A stretch of DNA of 64,000 nucleotides from Cyanobium sp. Aljojuca 7A6 (GCF_024346455.1 NZ_JAGQCY010000002.1:1-64000); one strand, 5' to 3'. Shown: positions 9,039 through 18,849, counted from the stretch's first letter. Translations and numbers: made by a program. The notes: generated by a model not told the origin, from the sequence alone.

Positions 9039-11975
9039 TCATGGCAGTGGCAGGGGGAGGGGCAACGGCGTCCCTGCCGGAAGGGGCAGGGGAGGTCTGG
9101 GGCTGCCCGCCTCCTTGCCGCCTGGCTCCTCTTCCACCAGCCTCTCGAGGGCTCGGCGCAGGCTGCGTTCCATCACGAAACGACGTCCGTCGGTCACGAC
9201 CACCCGCACCAGGGTGGGCAGGTCGTTGCTTTTTGATTGCAGGTAGATCGGCTCCACGTAGAGCAGGCCCTCGCCCACCGGCAACACCAGCAAATTTCCG
9301 CGGAACAGCCGCGAGCCGAGCCGGTTCCAGAGGCCGAACTGGAAGCTGATCGTTGGGTCTTGATCGATCAGGGCGGTGATCTGCTGGGGGCCGAGCAGCA
9401 GCCGCTGCTGGGGGAAGCGCACCAGCAGCAGCTCCCCGTAATGGGGTGGATCGTTACGGGCCGCCAGCCAGCCCACCAGGTTGGAGCGTTTCAGCGGGGT
9501 GAAGGGCAGCAGCAGCACGAACTCGGAGCGGTCCTCGCCGGGAAGCTGCAGGGTGAGGTGGTAGGGAGACACCGGTACGTTGTTTTCGCCGTAGATCTCG
9601 CTGGGCACCGACCAGACGTCGTCACCGTTGTAGAAGGTGCGGACATCGGTGACGTGGTAGCGCAGCAGCCGTTCTGACTGGATGTCGAACTGGCTCTTCG
9701 GCACCCGGATGTGGGCCAGCAGGGCTGGCGGCATGGCCGAAAGCGGCCGGAACAGTTCGGGGAAGGCACGGATCCAGGTGCGCAGCACCGGGTCTCTGGC
9801 GTCGTTGACATAGAACCAGAGTCGGCCGTCGTGGGCATCCACCACCGCCTTCACCGGGTTGCGGAAGTAGCGCAGGCCCTGGGGATTGGGATCGCTGTAG
9901 GGATAGGAGCGGCTGGTGGTGAAGCCGTCCAGAAGCCAGTATTGGTATTGCTCCGGCCGGTATCCCTTGCTGCCGGCTACCCGGGCGGTGACCAGGTAGG
10001 GCTGGCTTTCGAAGCGCAGGAACGGCGCCAGGGCGGTCAGCCGCTGGTTCACCTGGCGCCGCAGCAGCAGCAGTGATCGCTCGGTGAAGGAACCAGTGAA
10101 CAGCAGCCGCGGCTCCCGCAGATACACCGCAGCGGCCAGCCGCTGCAGGGGATGGGCGAGGGAGATGCCAATCGTGCCGTTGTAATGGGTGTAGACATTG
10201 AGTTCTCCTTCCGGATAGGAGAACTCCTTCACCTTGGTGGGGGCGATCGCGTAGGGGGAGGGGCCTGAGGCGAAGTAGAGGCTCGGGCTGCCCACCGGCA
10301 GGGCCGCCTGGGCTTCCTGGTCGGTGACGCCCAGTTCGGGAAGGCCCTGCACCCGGCCGCTGCTGCCCAGGTCCTTGACGAAAAACAGGGGCAGGCCGTC
10401 GGCGCCGAAGGCGTTCACCGGCGAGACGGTGAAGCCGTGGCCGTTGGTGAACACCAGATGGCGGTTCAACCAGGTGCGCGAGCCGGGGGGCAGGGCGCTG
10501 CTGTCGAGTTCCCGGGCTGAGATCAGCACCTGCTGGGAGCCGTCGCGGGCGGATTTGCCCTGGAGCGGATAACGATCGACATCCGCCGAAGGAAAGGTGT
10601 AGTAGAGCCGCAGCTGCTGCAGTTGGCGGTTGGCGGCCAGCAGGGGCTGGCTGTCCCAGAGGCGGATGTTGTCGAGGGTGCCGGGGGCGCTGGCCAGATC
10701 CGCCTTCGTCAGGCCCTGGCGGGGTTCCAGCCGGATGGTGCGCACATGCTCCAGGCCGAAGGCACGGCGGGTGGCCTGGATGCTGCGTTCCAGGTAGGGG
10801 GCTTCCACCGCCAGCTCCCGCGGCTGCACCCACAAGCGCTGGGCTAAAGGAGCGAGGACCCACTCGCTGATGGGCACCAGCAGGGCGGTGCCGGCCAGGG
10901 GCAGCAGGGCTCCGCGCCGGAACCAGCCCCTGGGCAGCGGCACCAGCAGGGCGAAGGCCGTGAGCAGGAGCAGCACGGCGAACAGCAGCCGCAGCGGCAG
11001 GCGCACGTGCAGATCCACGTAGCCCGCCCCCGAGGCCACGCCGCTGCCCTGCACCATCAGATCAAAGGGTGCCAGGGCATTGCTGAGGGCCATCACAACG
11101 GCCAGGGCCGCCACCTGGGGCTGCAGCACCCGCTGCTGGGCCTTACTGAGGCCATCAAAGTGCAGATCCGTCAGGCTGCGGCCCTTGCCGATGGTGAGCA
11201 GCAGGCAGGCCGCCAGCCCCACCAGCCCCTGGGCAAGGATCACGCTGAGCACCAGCCGCAGGGCCGGCAGCCGCAGGACGGTGAAAGACAGATCGAAACC
11301 GGTGAGAGGATCGCCTTCGCCGAAGGGTGTCGCCAGCAGGGCCGGCAGCCAAAGGCTCCAGCCCCGCGCCACCGCCGTGGCCGAGCCCGCCAGGGAGGCC
11401 GCCAGGGTGATCCGCAAGGTGGTGTGGGGCCAGAGCAGCAACGGCAGCAGCAGGCCCCCCGCCAGGCCCGCCACCAGCAGGGGCGGCAGATCCCTGAGCA
11501 CGGAGAAGCCGGTGATCACATCGCCGTTGAAGGGGTTCTCGATCAGCCCCCTGGCTTGCACCATCAGGTAGCTGAGGCCACCAGCCAGCAGCAGCACCAG
11601 GCCGATCAGCACCACCACCAGGGCGCCGTTCCCCAGCCGCAGCAGGGGTTCGCTGGGCCGAGGAGCCTCGGCGCCCTGCTCCCGCAGACGCCAGCAGCGC
11701 TGCAGCTGGGCCAGCTGCAAGACCAGGCCGAGCCCGAAGACCAAGATGAAGGCCGAAATCTGCAGCATCCAGCGCCGCACCAGGATTCCCTGGAAGTCGA
11801 ACTGGGCAAACCAGAGCCATTCGATCGACAGCCGGGCCGCCGCCCACAGGGCGACCAGCAGCCCGAAGGCGATGGCAAGGCCGACGGCGAGACGTGGCCT
11901 CAGGCGGGCTGGCAGAAAGGAGGGATCGGGCACAAGCCGAGCGTAGGCAGAACCCTGCTGGCGACAAGGTGCCAC
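9039..11975 (-). CDS. UPF0182 family integral membrane protein
   Basis: This 978-residue protein belongs to the large UPF0182 family, common in cyanobacteria and actinobacteria and of unknown function. The first third holds about seven hydrophobic segments (for example AVGLAIAFGLLVALWAAA and GALVVVLIGLVLLLAGGLSYLMVQ). The rest is a long soluble region facing the periplasm or lumen, with family-like stretches such as YTFPSADVDRYPL, FTNGHGFTVSPVN, GTIGISLAHPLQRLAAAVYL and YVEPIYLQ. It starts with GTG. The C terminus is a low-complexity Pro/Leu run close to the fba terminator. No partner gene is adjacent. Confidence 0.88.
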   Translation of the reverse strand: MAPCRQQGSAYARLVPDPSFLPARLRPRLAVGLAIAFGLLVALWAAARLSIEWLWFAQFDFQGILVRRWMLQISAFILVFGLGLVLQLAQLQRCWRLREQGAEAPRPSEPLLRLGNGALVVVLIGLVLLLAGGLSYLMVQARGLIENPFNGDVITGFSVLRDLPPLLVAGLAGGLLLPLLLWPHTTLRITLAASLAGSATAVARGWSLWLPALLATPFGEGDPLTGFDLSFTVLRLPALRLVLSVILAQGLVGLAACLLLTIGKGRSLTDLHFDGLSKAQQRVLQPQVAALAVVMALSNALAPFDLMVQGSGVASGAGYVDLHVRLPLRLLFAVLLLLTAFALLVPLPRGWFRRGALLPLAGTALLVPISEWVLAPLAQRLWVQPRELAVEAPYLERSIQATRRAFGLEHVRTIRLEPRQGLTKADLASAPGTLDNIRLWDSQPLLAANRQLQQLRLYYTFPSADVDRYPLQGKSARDGSQQVLISARELDSSALPPGSRTWLNRHLVFTNGHGFTVSPVNAFGADGLPLFFVKDLGSSGRVQGLPELGVTDQEAQAALPVGSPSLYFASGPSPYAIAPTKVKEFSYPEGELNVYTHYNGTIGISLAHPLQRLAAAVYLREPRLLFTGSFTERSLLLLRRQVNQRLTALAPFLRFESQPYLVTARVAGSKGYRPEQYQYWLLDGFTTSRSYPYSDPNPQGLRYFRNPVKAVVDAHDGRLWFYVNDARDPVLRTWIRAFPELFRPLSAMPPALLAHIRVPKSQFDIQSERLLRYHVTDVRTFYNGDDVWSVPSEIYGENNVPVSPYHLTLQLPGEDRSEFVLLLPFTPLKRSNLVGWLAARNDPPHYGELLLVRFPQQRLLLGPQQITALIDQDPTISFQFGLWNRLGSRLFRGNLLVLPVGEGLLYVEPIYLQSKSNDLPTLVRVVVTDGRRFVMERSLRRALERLVEEEPGGKEAGSPRPPLPLPAGTPLPLPLPLP

Positions 11976-12066
11976 GATCGCTGGATCACGGCGGAGGACT
12001 GATTACCCGATGCCGGAGATCGGCTTTAAACACAGGCGCCGGCCACCGCTGTTAGCTTTTTGAAAA

Positions 12067-13362
12067 GTGTCCGGGACCGCTTTGACCGCCACCCTTTCCC
12101 GTTCCACCTTCACGGGCCTGCGCTGCAAGGAATGCGGTCATCCCTACGAGGCCGGAGCTCGCCACGTCTGTGAAGACGTCTGCTTCGGCCCCCTTGAGGT
12201 GGTCTACGACTACGACGCCATCCGCAGTCGGGTCAGCCGCGCCACGATTGAGGCCGGCCCCACCTCCATCTGGCGCTACCGGGAATTCCTGCCCGTCGAA
12301 GGCGACCCCATCGACGTGGGCACCGGTTTCACCCCCCTGCTCAAGGCTGATCGCCTGGCCAGGCGCCTCGGCCTCTCCTCGCTCTACATCAAGAACGACG
12401 GCGTCAACATGCCGACGCTGTCCTTCAAGGACCGCGTCGTCTCGGTGGCCCTCACCCGGGCCCGGGAGCTGGGCTTCACCACCGTCAGCTGTGCCTCCAC
12501 CGGCAATCTGGCCAACTCCACCGCCGCCATCGCCGCCCACGCCGGCCTCGAGTGCTGTGTCTTCATCCCCAGTGATCTCGAACTGGGCAAAGTGCTGGGC
12601 ACCCTCGTCTACAACCCCACCCTGATGGCGGTGAAGGGCAACTACGACCAGGTCAACCGGCTCTGTTCCGAGGTGGCCAACACCTACGGGTGGGGCTTCG
12701 TGAACATCAACCTGCGCCCCTACTACTCCGAAGGCTCCAAGACCCTTGGCTACGAGGTGATTGAGCAACTCGGCTGGCGGCTTCCCGACCACATCGTCGC
12801 TCCGCTGGCCTCCGGTTCCCTGTTCACCAAGATCCGCAAGGGCTTCGACGAGTTCATCAAGGTGGGCCTCGTCGAGGAGAAGCCCGTGCGCTTCAGTGGC
12901 GCCCAGGCCGAAGGTTGCTCCCCGATCGCCCAGGCGTTCGCCGCTGGACGCGATTTCATCACGCCGGTGAAGCCGAACACCATCGCCAAGTCGATCGCCA
13001 TCGGCAATCCCGCCGACGGCCCCTATGCCATCGACATCGCCAACCGCACCGGCGGCACGATCGCGGCGGTCAGCGATGAGGAGATCATCGACGGCATCAA
13101 GCTGCTGGCCGAAATGGAGGGGGTGTTCACCGAAACCGCCGGTGGCACCACCATCGCGGTGCTCAAGAAGCTCGTGGAACAGGGCAAGATCGACCCCTCG
13201 GAAACCACCGTCGCCTACATCACCGGCAACGGCCTCAAGACCACCGAAGCGATCGCTTCCTGCATCGGCGCTCCGTACACCATCGAGCCCCAGCTCGCCA
13301 GTTTCAATGCCGCCTGGGCGCAATCCCAGGCCTCCCATGGGAGCAAGGCCACGCCGGCCTGA
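12067..13362 (+). CDS. thrC: Threonine synthase
   Basis: ThrC is a PLP enzyme converting O-phosphohomoserine to threonine. The 431-residue protein has an N-terminal Cys-containing segment (Cys20, Cys23, Cys35, Cys39), as in many bacterial threonine synthases, then the PLP lysine in TLSFKDR (Lys121), ASTGNLANSTAAIAAHAG, and the C-terminal ETAGGTTIAVLKKL and YITGNGLKTTEA segments. The start is GTG at 12067. A MoaD/ThiS-like sulfur-carrier gene follows 42 bases downstream. Fold-type II family members are diverse, but the length and Cys cluster support threonine synthase. Confidence 0.92.
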   Translation: MSGTALTATLSRSTFTGLRCKECGHPYEAGARHVCEDVCFGPLEVVYDYDAIRSRVSRATIEAGPTSIWRYREFLPVEGDPIDVGTGFTPLLKADRLARRLGLSSLYIKNDGVNMPTLSFKDRVVSVALTRARELGFTTVSCASTGNLANSTAAIAAHAGLECCVFIPSDLELGKVLGTLVYNPTLMAVKGNYDQVNRLCSEVANTYGWGFVNINLRPYYSEGSKTLGYEVIEQLGWRLPDHIVAPLASGSLFTKIRKGFDEFIKVGLVEEKPVRFSGAQAEGCSPIAQAFAAGRDFITPVKPNTIAKSIAIGNPADGPYAIDIANRTGGTIAAVSDEEIIDGIKLLAEMEGVFTETAGGTTIAVLKKLVEQGKIDPSETTVAYITGNGLKTTEAIASCIGAPYTIEPQLASFNAAWAQSQASHGSKATPA

Positions 13363-13404
13363 GTCGCCCCCTTTCCATCGTTTCCAGTCCCACCGACGTT
13401 CTCC

Positions 13405-13680
13405 ATGGCCATCCAGGTTCTGATCCCCACCCCACTGCAGAAATTCACCAACGACGAGGCCAGCGTCAGCCTCGAGGCCGCCAGCATCGACGGTCTTCTG
13501 CAGGCCCTTGAAGGTCGCTACCCCGGCATCCAGGCCCGCCTTTGTGACGAGAACGGCAAGCTGCGCCGCTTCCTCAACCTCTACGTGAACAGCGAGGACA
13601 TCCGCTTCCTGGACAACCAGGCCACGGTGCTCAGCGATGGCGATGAGGTGAGCATCGTGCCGGCCGTCGCTGGTGGCTGA
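13405..13680 (+). CDS. MoaD/ThiS-family sulfur carrier protein (CysO-like)
   Basis: This 91-residue ubiquitin-fold protein ends in AVAGG, the di-glycine tail that is adenylated and thiocarboxylated in sulfur carriers. Other family features are the acidic [11 protein letters not shown] segment just before the tail and [11 protein letters not shown] in the middle. The ending closely resembles mycobacterial CysO, which works with a PLP-dependent cysteine synthase. Its position straight after a PLP enzyme gene of the same fold class is suggestive. Whether it feeds cysteine, methionine, thiamine or molybdopterin synthesis cannot be told here. Confidence 0.85.
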   Translation: MAIQVLIPTPLQKFTNDEASVSLEAASIDGLLQALEGRYPGIQARLCDENGKLRRFLNLYVNSEDIRFLDNQATVLSDGDEVSIVPAVAGG

Positions 13681-13748
13681 TCTCGGATCGGAGATTCGGG
13701 CTCGCCGGTAGGCGGTCGCCGCTGGCGCCGCGAATTCCATAGGCTTTT

Positions 13749-14771
13749 GTGCTCATCCGCCCCTTTCCCATGGAACCGATCCAGGCCCCCAGCCCCACGG
13801 TTCTTGTCGAAAGCACCGGCGCTGCCCACGACTGGCTGTCTGCAGGCCTCTATTTCGACTACCGCCAGGCCGCCAATCCGGTGCGGCCGGGGCTGACCGA
13901 GCCGATTCGCTACCACCAGTGGGGCGCTGAGCTGCATGGCCAGGGACCCACGGCGGTGTTGCCCCTTGATCTCAGCGAAGCCCTGGGTTGCGAGGGCCCC
14001 GCCACCAGTCCTGGCCTGGCAGCCCACTTCCTGCGCCTGCTGCCCGGCGAGGGCCTCAAGGCGGCCGCCGCCGCCACCAGCTCCCTGTTTTATGTGTTGC
14101 GCGGCGCCGGCCGGCTGGAGCGCACGGGTGACGCCATCGGCGCACCGCTCAGCCTCAGCTGGGGCCGGGGTGATCTGTTTGTGCTGCCCGCCGGTGCTGA
14201 TCCCCTCCTTCACGCCACCGAGGAGAGCGTTCTGTACTGGGTTCACGACGCCCCCCTGCTGCGCTACCTGGGTGTGCGGCCCGCCAGCCCCCGCTTCAGT
14301 GCCATCCATTACCCGGCCGCCCGCCAGGAGGAGGCCCTGCAGCAGCTGCTGGCGGACCCCAGCGCCGCTCGCTCGAACCGGCTGAGCATCCTGCTGGCCC
14401 ATGCCGATCTACCCGCCACCCGCACCGTGAGCCACACCCTCTGGGCGATGCTTGGGGTGGTACCCGATGGCGCCATTCAGCCGCCGCACCGGCATCAGTC
14501 GGTGGCCCTCGACCTGATCATCGACTGCGACCCTGGTTGCTACAGCCTGGTGGGCACCGAGCTTGGCGCCGATGGCGCCATCCTCAACCCCACCCGTATC
14601 GATTGGGAGCCGGGGGGAGCTTTCATCACCCCTCCAGGCCACTGGCATGCCCACGGCAACGAAAGCGGCCGGATGGCACGGCTGCTGCCGATTCAGGACG
14701 CCGGCCTACACACCCACCTGCGCAGCCTGGACATCCGCTTTGCCTCCGGACTGGGCGGCGGCGAGGGCTGA
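13749..14771 (+). CDS. Cupin-fold protein
   Basis: This protein of up to 340 residues starts at GTG 13749 or, equally plausibly, at ATG 13770 (MEPIQAP). It looks like a bicupin: a first barrel around SLFYVLRGAGRLERTGDAIG and RGDLFVLPAGAD, and a second around IQPPHRHQSVALDLIIDC and FITPPGHWHAHGNES. The second has a cupin-like set of metal ligands (HRH, then H). Gentisate-dioxygenase-like bicupins share this layout, but I would not assign a substrate. Its last 66 bases overlap the 3' end of ftsH on the other strand. Confidence 0.7.
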   Translation: MLIRPFPMEPIQAPSPTVLVESTGAAHDWLSAGLYFDYRQAANPVRPGLTEPIRYHQWGAELHGQGPTAVLPLDLSEALGCEGPATSPGLAAHFLRLLPGEGLKAAAAATSSLFYVLRGAGRLERTGDAIGAPLSLSWGRGDLFVLPAGADPLLHATEESVLYWVHDAPLLRYLGVRPASPRFSAIHYPAARQEEALQQLLADPSAARSNRLSILLAHADLPATRTVSHTLWAMLGVVPDGAIQPPHRHQSVALDLIIDCDPGCYSLVGTELGADGAILNPTRIDWEPGGAFITPPGHWHAHGNESGRMARLLPIQDAGLHTHLRSLDIRFASGLGGGEG

Positions 14772-16580
14772 GCCGCCAGAGGCCTCGTGGGCGTCCACCA
14801 AGGCGCGGAAGCTGTCGCCGTCGATGGTTTCCATCTCGATCAGCCGGTTGACCAGCTCATCGAGAAGCTCGCGGCGGGGGGTCAGCACCGCCACAGCCCT
14901 CTCCAGGGCCTCGTTGGCCAGCTGGCGCACCTGCTCGTCGATGCGATTGCCGGTGCGTACGGAAGTGTGGGGACTGGAGCGGATCCAGTCGCGGCCTAAA
15001 AACACCTCCTCCCCCTCTTCTTCGAGGGCGAAGTGGCCAAGGCTGGAGAACCCGTAGCGCATCACCATGTCACGGCAGATGCGCCGCACCAGTTGCAGGT
15101 CGCTGCTGGCCCCCTGGGTCACCTCGCTGGGGCCGAACACCACCAGCTCGGCGGCACGGCCGCCGAGGGCCACCACCAGCCGGGCCCGCAGGTAGGCCTT
15201 GCTGATCAGGCCGGAATCGAGAATGTCTTCATCCGGCATGGTGCGGGCGAAACCGCCCACGCCACCGGCCCGAGGCAACAGCGTCACCTTGTCGAGCTTG
15301 TCGGCAGGGGGGACCAGCGTGGTCAGCAGGGCGTGGCCGATCTCGTGATAGGCGATCAGCCGCTTCTTGGCACTGTCTTGCAGCGGTGCGGCGGCCAGGC
15401 CCATGGTGATGCGCTCGAGGGCATCGCCGATCGCCTGGTCATCGACCTGGCTCTTCTGGCGTCTCGCCGTGAGAATGGCCGCTTCGTTGAGCAGGTTGGC
15501 CAGGTCGGCGCCGGAGAAGCCGGGGGTGCGGCGGGCCCAGTCGGCCAGGGACACCTCTTCTGCCAAGGGCCTGGTGCGGGCGTGAACCGAGAGGATCTCT
15601 TCGCGACCCGAGCGATCCGGCAGATCGACACTGATGCGGCGATCGAAACGGCCGGGACGCAGCAGGGCCGTGTCCAGCACGTCGAGGCGGTTGGTGGCGG
15701 CCAGCAGGATCACCCCCGAGTTGTCCTCGAAGCCGTCCATTTCCGTCAGCAGCTGGTTGAGCGTCTGCTCCCGTTCGTCGTTCCCTCCGCCGATCCCAGC
15801 CCCCCGTTGGCGTCCTACCGCATCGATCTCGTCGATGAAAATGATGCAGGGAGCTTTGGCCTTCGCCTGGCGGAACAGATCCCGGACCCGGCTGGCGCCC
15901 ACTCCCACGAACATCTCGACGAACTCGGTGGCGGCCATCGAGAAAAAGGGCACGCCCGCTTCGCCTGCGATGGCGCGGGCCAGCAACGTCTTGCCGGTGC
16001 CGGGGGGACCGACCAGCAGCACGCCCTTGGGGATCCGGGCGCCAATGGAGGTGAACCTCTCGGGGGTCTTGAGGAAGGTCACCACCTCCTGCAGCTCCTC
16101 CTTGGCCTCGGCGATGCCGGCGACGTCCTCAAAGCGCGTCGTGATCGCGCCTTCCTCCTGCAGACGGGGCTGGCTGCGGCCGAATCCCATCGCCTTGTTG
16201 GCCACCTGGGCGGAACGTCGCACCAACAGAACCAACCCTGCGATCAGCAGAGCCACAAGCAGGCCGTTGGTCACCAGCCCCGCCATGGCGTCATCACGCC
16301 GTTCATCCCGGACCGACAGGGGCACCCTGGCCTGTTCAGCGGTGCGCAGCAGCTGTTGGTTGTCGCTGAACACCGCCACCTGGCGGCTGCGGCCGTCCTG
16401 GAAGGTGGCGGTCACCACCCGCTGGGCGGGCGACAGCTCCAGGCTCTTGACCTTGCCGGCTTCAATGTCCCGCAACAGCTGGCTATGGGAGGGTGCCGCT
16501 GATGACTGGCCCCCCAGGCTGAAACCCGGTTGGACCGGCGGCGCTGGTTTGGCCGGCTCCGGAGGAGAACTGCTGCTCAC
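14706..16580 (-). CDS. ftsH: ATP-dependent zinc metalloprotease FtsH
   Basis: FtsH is the membrane-bound AAA+ protease that removes damaged membrane proteins, in cyanobacteria notably photosystem II D1. The 624-residue protein has Walker A GPPGTGKT (191-198), Walker B with IIFIDEID, the second region of homology with RPGRFDR, and the zinc-protease motif HEIGH. Only one membrane segment is visible (about 101-121). The region before it (1-100) contains the usual lumenal or periplasmic domain sequence but no first transmembrane helix. The reading frame upstream of the GTG start, up to a stop 23 codons earlier, offers none either. It is divergent from rpmF. Confidence 0.93.
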   Translation of the reverse strand: MSSSSPPEPAKPAPPVQPGFSLGGQSSAAPSHSQLLRDIEAGKVKSLELSPAQRVVTATFQDGRSRQVAVFSDNQQLLRTAEQARVPLSVRDERRDDAMAGLVTNGLLVALLIAGLVLLVRRSAQVANKAMGFGRSQPRLQEEGAITTRFEDVAGIAEAKEELQEVVTFLKTPERFTSIGARIPKGVLLVGPPGTGKTLLARAIAGEAGVPFFSMAATEFVEMFVGVGASRVRDLFRQAKAKAPCIIFIDEIDAVGRQRGAGIGGGNDEREQTLNQLLTEMDGFEDNSGVILLAATNRLDVLDTALLRPGRFDRRISVDLPDRSGREEILSVHARTRPLAEEVSLADWARRTPGFSGADLANLLNEAAILTARRQKSQVDDQAIGDALERITMGLAAAPLQDSAKKRLIAYHEIGHALLTTLVPPADKLDKVTLLPRAGGVGGFARTMPDEDILDSGLISKAYLRARLVVALGGRAAELVVFGPSEVTQGASSDLQLVRRICRDMVMRYGFSSLGHFALEEEGEEVFLGRDWIRSSPHTSVRTGNRIDEQVRQLANEALERAVAVLTPRRELLDELVNRLIEMETIDGDSFRALVDAHEASGGSALAAAQSGGKADVQAAQVGV

Positions 16581-16672
16581 AGGCCTGGCGTCCTTATCAG
16601 GAATGGACTGTAGCGATTTGACGAAAGGCGAGTCGGCGACGCAGGATCATCGTTTGGCAACGAGATAGCAGG

Positions 16673-16855
16673 ATGGCTGTACCCAAGAAGAAAACCTCCA
16701 AGGGCAAGCGCAATCAACGCCATGCCCATTGGAAGGCCAAAGCCGGTGTAGCGGCCCAGAAGGCCATGTCGCTGGGCAAAGCCGTTCTGAGCGGTCGCGC
16801 CCAGGGCTTCGTCTACCCGATCGCTGAAGAAGCCGAAGCCAGCGAAGAGAGCTGA
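16673..16855 (+). CDS. rpmF: 50S ribosomal protein L32
   Basis: This 60-residue basic protein starts [20 protein letters not shown], the standard cyanobacterial and chloroplast L32 start. The cyanobacterial version lacks the zinc-binding cysteines of some bacterial L32 proteins, as here. Its last 43 bases overlap the 3' end of the glycerate kinase gene on the opposite strand. It is divergent from ftsH with 92 bases between the two starts. Confidence 0.95.
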   Translation: MAVPKKKTSKGKRNQRHAHWKAKAGVAAQKAMSLGKAVLSGRAQGFVYPIAEEAEASEES

Positions 16856-17751
16856 GCCCGCAGGGGGCGGCAACGCCTTCTGCGATCAAGGAACACGCCG
16901 CCCTTCAGCGCCAGACATGGGTCCTGCTTGAGCAGGGGGTCCTGATAGAGGGCGGGGGGCAGCGAATGGAGTGTGGCTCGTACCAGACCATCGAGTTGGT
17001 CAGCCCTGAGCCAGCCCCCACCCGAGCGCCGCTGTCGAGCCTCCGCCTGGAAGCGCCAGCGTCGGGGCAGGCTCCACTGTTCGGGACGCAGCAGCCAGAG
17101 GCCGTCACAGGCGTCCCAGAGTTCCCCATAGGCCGCCAGATGGTGGTCCCAGAGGGGCAACCAGTCGCGCTCCTCGGTCGTCAGGGCTTCAAGTCCGGCA
17201 CCGTTCTTCAGGCCCGTGCCCAACACGAGCGGCCCCAGGGAACGGCAGCCCATCAGCCAGCCTTCGATCACCAGGGCGTCCGCGGGCTGCTCCCGCCAGC
17301 CGGCCCGCTCCCCTTCGCCGCCGGCCTGGGTCTTGTCGAAGCGGGGCAGCCGCAGCGGGTCCCCAGCCCGCCAGGCCTTCAGCGCCCTCAGCAGCAGCGG
17401 CAGGTCGTGGCTTCCGGGCGGTACACGGTTGACACCGAAGGGATTGCCCGCCAGCACCTGGCGCCGTTGCTCGGCGGGCAGGTAAACGTCGTCGATCGAA
17501 GCCACCACGACCCGCAGGCCGCCCAGGGCGGCCAGGCGTTCCAGGACGCGGCCGAGGCTGGTCTTGCCGGCACCCACCGGCCCATTCAGAGCCAGGACCG
17601 GTCGCCGCTGGGTGGTTCCGCAGCCCAGACTGTCCTCGAGCTGCCGCAGCAGCGGCAAAGCCAGGTGTCGCAGCAGGGTTGGATGCACCGGGCCGAGGTC
17701 GCCGACCTGCTCCAGCCGCCGCTCCCAGGCGTCCGCTGGCTCAGGTTCCAA
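16813..17751 (-). CDS. D-glycerate 3-kinase (plant/cyanobacterial type)
   Basis: This kinase returns glycerate to 3-phosphoglycerate, the last step of the photorespiratory (2-phosphoglycolate) salvage pathway. The 312-residue protein has a P-loop [17 protein letters not shown], then [10 protein letters not shown] and [14 protein letters not shown], typical of the GLYK family, and a Walker B-like [15 protein letters not shown]. The start is TTG at 17751, overlapping the upstream ycf20-like stop by 11 bases. It is the last gene of a three-gene operon with a CbbY-like phosphatase. Its 3' end overlaps rpmF antisense. Confidence 0.9.
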   Translation of the reverse strand: MEPEPADAWERRLEQVGDLGPVHPTLLRHLALPLLRQLEDSLGCGTTQRRPVLALNGPVGAGKTSLGRVLERLAALGGLRVVVASIDDVYLPAEQRRQVLAGNPFGVNRVPPGSHDLPLLLRALKAWRAGDPLRLPRFDKTQAGGEGERAGWREQPADALVIEGWLMGCRSLGPLVLGTGLKNGAGLEALTTEERDWLPLWDHHLAAYGELWDACDGLWLLRPEQWSLPRRWRFQAEARQRRSGGGWLRADQLDGLVRATLHSLPPALYQDPLLKQDPCLALKGGVFLDRRRRCRPLRAQLSSLASASSAIG

Positions 17752-18088
17752 GCTTGAAGGCCTCCAGCACGATCGCGTAGGTGGCGCCGATGCGCAGGTT
17801 GTCGACGATCACCCAGCCCAGGCTGGCCTCGGCGCCCACCAGGCGGGTACGCAATCGCACCGCCGTTTCCAGCACCAGCAGCAGGCCGAACACCACGACC
17901 GGCCGCCCCCCTGGAGCGGTGAGCAGCAGGAAGCTGGTGAGGTTCTGACCGGAGAAGAATCCCAGCAGCAGGGCCAAAGCGGACAAGCTGCCGGTCCGCC
18001 AGCTGCGTCGCACCAGCCCGGCCGCCCGTCCCCCCAGTCGGCTGATCAGTCCCTGAAAGCGGGTGCGCTGCATGGGCAGGCGGGTCAT
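17741..18088 (-). CDS. DUF565 / Ycf20-like membrane protein
   Basis: This 115-residue protein has two or three hydrophobic segments (SLSALALLLGFFSGQNLTSFLLL, RPVVVFGLLLVLETAVRL, and a weaker C-terminal one near [17 protein letters not shown]). The GFFSGQNLTS stretch fits the Ycf20 family, conserved in cyanobacteria and plastids and linked in algae to non-photochemical quenching. I placed the start at 18088 because ATG there overlaps the upstream stop (ATGA). It is the middle gene of the CbbY-like/Ycf20/glycerate kinase operon. Confidence 0.82.
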   Translation of the reverse strand: MTRLPMQRTRFQGLISRLGGRAAGLVRRSWRTGSLSALALLLGFFSGQNLTSFLLLTAPGGRPVVVFGLLLVLETAVRLRTRLVGAEASLGWVIVDNLRIGATYAIVLEAFKLGT

Positions 18089-18849
18089 GGTGGATCGATC
18101 AGGCGCTGCAGCCACGACAGCGTCACCTGGGGGCCGGGGCAAGCCGGTCCCTTGTGGACCACAATCCCGCCCCCGGCTTCCTCCTCCAGGTTCTCGACCA
18201 CGGCCAGGGCGGCGCTGAAGGCGCTGGCCGGTTGCTCCCGGGTGGCCACACTCAGGCAGACCAGACAGGGCAGGCCTGCGCCAGTGGCGGCCGCCAGGCC
18301 GGCCGGAGAGTCCTCCAGCACCAAAACGCCCTGATCACCCGCCTCCAGGCGTTGCAGGGCCAGCCGGTAGGCCTCCGGATCGGGCTTTTTGGCTGCCACG
18401 TCCTCGCCGCAGATCCAGAAGTCGAAGGCCCCGGCCACCCCGGGCGGAGCGCCTTCGAGCAGGGAGGTCACGGCGCTGCGGCCGCTGGTGGTGACGATGG
18501 CCTGCCTCAGGCCCGCGGCGGCGGCGGCCTGCACCAGCCGGCCCACCCCCGGCCGGAGGGCCAGCCCGCCCTGGCTCACCAGATCGGTGTAGAGGGACTG
18601 CTTATGGCGTTGCAGGTTCTCCACCCGCTCCGGCTCGGGGCTGCGGCCTTCCGCCTGCTCCAGAAAACGGGTGATCCGTTCGTGGCCGCCACTCACTTCC
18701 AGCAGCCGGGCGTAGGTGGGGCGGTCCCATCGCCAAGGCAGACCGGCGGCCGCGAAGCTGCGGTTGAACGCCACCCTGTGGCCCTCGAACTCCGTTTCGG
18801 CCAGGGTGCCATCCACGTCCCAGAGCAGGGCCGTCAGGGCCGGAGCCAT
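18085..18849 (-). CDS. HAD hydrolase, CbbY-like sugar-bisphosphate phosphatase
   Basis: This 254-residue HAD-family protein starts at ATG 18849, placing motif I LLWDVDGTLAETEFEGH at residues 7-23. HAD motif II is AIVTTSGRSAV, motif III is near AAKKPDPEAY, and motif IV is VLVLEDSPAGLAAATGAG. The four-helix cap between motifs I and II contains the substrate-recognition stretch GGHERITRFL. CbbY proteins of autotrophs remove xylulose 1,5-bisphosphate, a by-product that inhibits Rubisco. The operon with glycerate kinase supports a Rubisco-maintenance or photorespiration role, but other HAD substrates cannot be excluded. Confidence 0.85.
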   Translation of the reverse strand: MAPALTALLWDVDGTLAETEFEGHRVAFNRSFAAAGLPWRWDRPTYARLLEVSGGHERITRFLEQAEGRSPEPERVENLQRHKQSLYTDLVSQGGLALRPGVGRLVQAAAAAGLRQAIVTTSGRSAVTSLLEGAPPGVAGAFDFWICGEDVAAKKPDPEAYRLALQRLEAGDQGVLVLEDSPAGLAAATGAGLPCLVCLSVATREQPASAFSAALAVVENLEEEAGGGIVVHKGPACPGPQVTLSWLQRLIDPP

